A DNA stretch of 64,000 nt, taken from assembly GCA_963753545.1 (NCBI GenBank), contig CAVWCQ010000008.1, forward strand, positions 434,001 through 498,000, given 5' to 3'. This DNA is from CAVWCQ01 sp963753545 (GTDB lineage Bacteria; Chloroflexota; Anaerolineae; Aggregatilineales; Aggregatilineaceae). The translations under genes and the position numbers were made by a program. How positions within the stretch are numbered: position 1 is the first letter of the stretch; each line of letters opens with the position of its first letter. The notes beneath the pieces are model-generated. The model saw only the letters and a program-made list of their open reading frames with translations, made no database searches and was not told where the DNA came from. This document shows, one piece after another, positions 61,894-64,000 of the stretch.

Positions 61894-62634
61894 GTGAAAT
61901 CTAATCTTGAGCGGAGTGTAGAGGCACTGACCTGGGCAACAGTCGTGATCTGGCTGGGGTTCGTGCTGATTTTCTCGCCCCCTGTCTGGCTAGTCCTGAT
62001 GATTCTGAGCATTATCCTGCTCACGTCGGCCATCTACCAGCGCAGCCGCGGCTGGCAAACCTCGATGATGATCTGGATTGCCGGGGTGTGGATGGCTGTC
62101 TTCAGCGTCGTGGAAATTGTCAGCGAATTTATCGACACCGTGACCGGGGAACATATTGTGGTCAGCCCGTTGGTTTACCTGGGCATCACTCTGATATCGA
62201 TGGGTCTGGCGGTGGTTTTCCGTATGATGCAGATTCCCACGCTGACTGCACCGGACGCGGGCGCGCGGAGTCGTTCGAGTGCCAGGGGTCGGGCCGCCGT
62301 CGATCCGGTGGTCCAGCAGCGATCGGTCATTCCACGCCAAATTCAGGAGGACCGCAGCACGGGATATTATGCTTCGCCGGGACAGCGCGCCGCCCAGCAG
62401 CCCCGTTCGCGCCAAATTCAAGACCCGCGAGATCAGCCACTGCCGGGCGCGGACCAGTATACGCAGCCTGTCCAGCAGCGCACATCCCAATCGCGCGTTC
62501 AACCACGCGTTCAGCCACGCTCACAGCCTGCCCCTCCGCCGTCCGAGGTCCCATCGGATATGGAAAACAGAGTTGAGGATATTATCCGCCGCAGCCGGGA
62601 GCGCCGCGACAAGGGCGGGAATTTGCCGTATTAA
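61894..62634 (+). CDS. Membrane protein with long Gln/Arg/Pro-rich cytosolic tail
   Basis: 246 residues. GTG start at 61894 nine bases after AAGGAG. Four membrane helices (LTWATVVIWLGFVLIF, VWLVLMILSIILLTS, MMIWIAGVWMAVFSVVEIV, LVYLGITLISMGLAVVF) are followed by a 115-residue basic, low-complexity tail with repeats of QQPRSRQIQ, QPRVQPRSQP and ending NRVEDIIRRSRERRDKGG. No family recognised. It is divergent from the phosphoribosyltransferase gene. Confidence 0.7.
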   Translation: MKSNLERSVEALTWATVVIWLGFVLIFSPPVWLVLMILSIILLTSAIYQRSRGWQTSMMIWIAGVWMAVFSVVEIVSEFIDTVTGEHIVVSPLVYLGITLISMGLAVVFRMMQIPTLTAPDAGARSRSSARGRAAVDPVVQQRSVIPRQIQEDRSTGYYASPGQRAAQQPRSRQIQDPRDQPLPGADQYTQPVQQRTSQSRVQPRVQPRSQPAPPPSEVPSDMENRVEDIIRRSRERRDKGGNLPY

Positions 62635-62721
62635 TCTCTGCCCGAACAAGTTCGGGGGCTAAAGTGATGCAAATAGGGTGGCCCAATTGGGTCGCCCTTG
62701 TTGTTAATGGGGAGCGTTTAT

Positions 62722-63345
62722 ATGAGCGAGACGGAAAAGGAAACGGCCCGCGTCGAAGCATTCAGCGACGGGGTGTTTGCGATTGCCATCACGCTGCTGG
62801 TGCTCGATATCAAGGTTCCTCGCGTCGAAAGCGGGCTGCTCTCGGCACTGGCGAAACAGTGGCCCAATTACCTGTCCTTTGTGGCAAGCTTCCTGTTTAT
62901 CCTCGTCATGTGGATCAACCATCACCGCCTGTTTACCGCCATCCGGCGGATCGATAACAATCTCCTGCTGTTCAACGGTTTGCTGCTGCTGGGCGTGACG
63001 CTTGTCCCCTTCCCAACGGCGCTTGTTGCCGAATATATTCGCCACGACGAGCGGCTGACCGCTGTTATGGTTTATAACGGCTGGTTCCTGGTGATCGCCG
63101 TGTTCTTTAACCTGCTATGGCGCTATGCGGCCCACAAAAACCGACTGTTCAATGCCAAAACCGATCCGGCCCTGGTCGCCTTTATTTCGCGGCAGTACGC
63201 CGCTGGGCCAGTTATGTATCTGGTCGCCCTGCTGCTGGCTTTCCTCAGTCCCTGGTTAAGCCTGGGTCTGAACGTGGCGATGGCTGTTTTTTTCGCGCTG
63301 CCGAACCGCGCTGTCCAGCGGCTCATGGATGAGGAGTCTGACTGA
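62722..63345 (+). CDS. TMEM175-family (DUF1211) potassium channel-like protein
   Basis: 207 residues, about six helices. RVEAFSDGVFAIAITLLVLDIKVP is the FSDGV signature of prokaryotic TMEM175 channels, in which two conserved hydrophobic residues of helix 1 form the K+ filter. WINHHRLF follows in helix 3. A single six-helix repeat is the usual bacterial size, acting as a tetramer. ATG 62722 follows GGGAG. Function by family only. Confidence 0.88.
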   Translation: MSETEKETARVEAFSDGVFAIAITLLVLDIKVPRVESGLLSALAKQWPNYLSFVASFLFILVMWINHHRLFTAIRRIDNNLLLFNGLLLLGVTLVPFPTALVAEYIRHDERLTAVMVYNGWFLVIAVFFNLLWRYAAHKNRLFNAKTDPALVAFISRQYAAGPVMYLVALLLAFLSPWLSLGLNVAMAVFFALPNRAVQRLMDEESD

Positions 63346-63575
63346 GGAACGAGACAAATCAAGTTGGCGAGGGGATGGCCTGAATTGACACGAAGAGGGG
63401 CGTAGACCTCACCCCGCCTGAACGGAAAAACATGTTCAGCCGACCCTCTCCAGACTTCGCTGGAGAGGGTAAGAAGATGCCCTCTCGGTGCATTTGGCGG
63501 CTTAAATTGACACGAATAGGGCGCTGCATTGCGTGCGGCGAAGCCGCTAAGCCGCAGCGCCCCTACGGGTTGGGG
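63346..63575. repeat. Dispersed palindromes at convergent gene ends
   Basis: A double-palindrome repeat (63405-63470, CCTCACCCCGCCTGAACG...CTCTCCAGACTTCGCTGGAGAGGG) and a GTAGGGGCG-type repeat in reverse (63518-63565, ending GCAGCGCCCCTACG). They separate the channel gene from the convergent small gene. Confidence 0.65.
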
Positions 63576-63884
63576 TTAGGCGCGGTCTTCGGATAATTCG
63601 CGCTTCGGCTTGTCGGGTTCGTCTTCGTCGTCTTCCCATCCCCAGCCGCTAAAGAATGCGCCAAACGGGCCAAACCCTGGCTTGCCGTGTCTGCCGTGCT
63701 TGCCGTGATGTCCGGGACCAAACGGGCCGCGCGGTCCACCAAAGGGGAATTGGCCGTGCATCCAGCCGCGTGGATCGAGGTTCATCACGAAGTCGCGAAG
63801 CTGATCCTTATCGCCCTTGATCTCAATGCGGAAACCGTCTTCGGTCTCGATGATGCGAAATTCGCGGATTACTTTTTCGTCCAT
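63576..63884 (-). CDS. Small Gly/His/Phe-rich protein
   Basis: 102 residues. An N-terminal beta-strand pair (KVIREFRIIETEDGFRIEIKGDKDQLRDFVMNL) precedes a Gly/His/Pro/Phe-rich stretch (GPFGPGHHGKHGRHGKPGFGPFG) and an acidic end. The His run could bind metal. ATG 63884 follows GAGGAG, 14 bases after the stop of the gene at the right edge, so they are cotranscribed. No family recognised. Confidence 0.7.
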   Translation of the reverse strand: MDEKVIREFRIIETEDGFRIEIKGDKDQLRDFVMNLDPRGWMHGQFPFGGPRGPFGPGHHGKHGRHGKPGFGPFGAFFSGWGWEDDEDEPDKPKRELSEDRA

Positions 63885-63898
63885 GTTATATCTCCTCA

Positions 63899-64000
63899 TT
63901 AACTGGCGTCTTCAACGGAAGCACGCCCATACAGATCGTCGTAAATCGCTTGCAGAGAATCCACCGCATCGCGCAGATCGTCTTCGGCGCGGCGAATGCG
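63899..64000 (-). CDS. C-terminal end of a gene cut by the right edge
   Basis: 33 codons ending in TAA at 63901-63899. The residues (RRAEDDLRDAVDSLQAIYDDLYGRASVEDAS) form a charged helix. Too little to name. It runs into the small Gly/His-rich gene with 14 bases between, which suggests an operon. Confidence 0.55.
   Translation of the reverse strand, partial: RIRRAEDDLRDAVDSLQAIYDDLYGRASVEDAS

Overview
The window is a moderately GC-rich bacterial chromosome segment, most likely from a Chloroflexota (Anaerolineae-like) organism. This rests on several traits: HrcA with a dispersed grpE/dnaK/dnaJ set; very large FtsX-type permeases; many 'WSPDGQWIAF' TolB-like propellers on single membrane anchors; a Gram-positive-type GAAC-N4-GTTC operator; and dozens of dispersed palindromes of the 'GTAGGGGCGCTGC...GCGCCC' type. 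The assignment is inference; there is no rRNA, tRNA, CRISPR array or recognisable transposase gene here.

Layout. 1-9.1 kb: tandem-NYN protein (cut by the left edge), AI-2E-type exporter, GNAT, THUMP-like methyltransferase, two hydrolase/SDR genes and a secreted propeller. 9.2-12.6 kb: an MBL hydrolase behind a promoter with a LexA-like box, then two VOC proteins, DinB and DUF1848. 12.6-14.7 kb: an envelope/stress operon (glycine-zipper protein, lipoprotein, ECF sigma, DUF2892, PspC, AhpD-like). 14.7-22.5 kb: acyl-CoA mutase with isobutyryl-CoA-mutase-type active-site residues, twin DUF1328 genes, double DUF305, methylmalonyl-CoA epimerase, a membrane glycosidase and an acyl-CoA dehydrogenase. 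22.6-24.8 kb: cysK-cysE preceded by what reads as a complete cysteine-responsive transcription attenuator. 26.5-31.7 kb: grpE, dnaK, a hydrolase, dnaJ. 32-38 kb: prmA, an AT-rich propeller gene, hrcA, a secreted protein, trxA. 38-49.4 kb: propeller lipoprotein and a four-gene ABC operon (two ATPases, two ~1,200-residue FtsX permeases). 49.7-57.7 kb: two S1-domain proteins flanking three tandem propeller paralogues, then rpsU, infA and DUF402. 58.5-64 kb: small membrane-protein paralogues, GNAT, phosphoribosyltransferase, TMEM175-like channel and two small genes at the right edge.

The two most interesting things are regulatory or non-coding. (1) Upstream of cysK lie a consensus promoter, a 26-codon leader ORF with a Cys-Ser-Cys-Ile-Cys cluster, and a 12-bp GC-rich hairpin with a T7 run. 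(2) A ~0.75-0.8 kb non-coding element is present twice in inverted orientation (34072-34880 and 57772-58506). Each copy starts with a perfect TTGACA-N17-TATAAT promoter whose spacer is a GAAC-N4-GTTC palindrome. A third promoter of this design precedes the MBL hydrolase gene.

A caution runs through the window. At least ten genes or gene groups carry single frameshifts and most go the same way (one extra base, or two missing). Because they include a ribosomal-protein-S1-like gene and a central-metabolism mutase, sequencing error is the first explanation. Proteins described as frameshifted should be read as the joined product.
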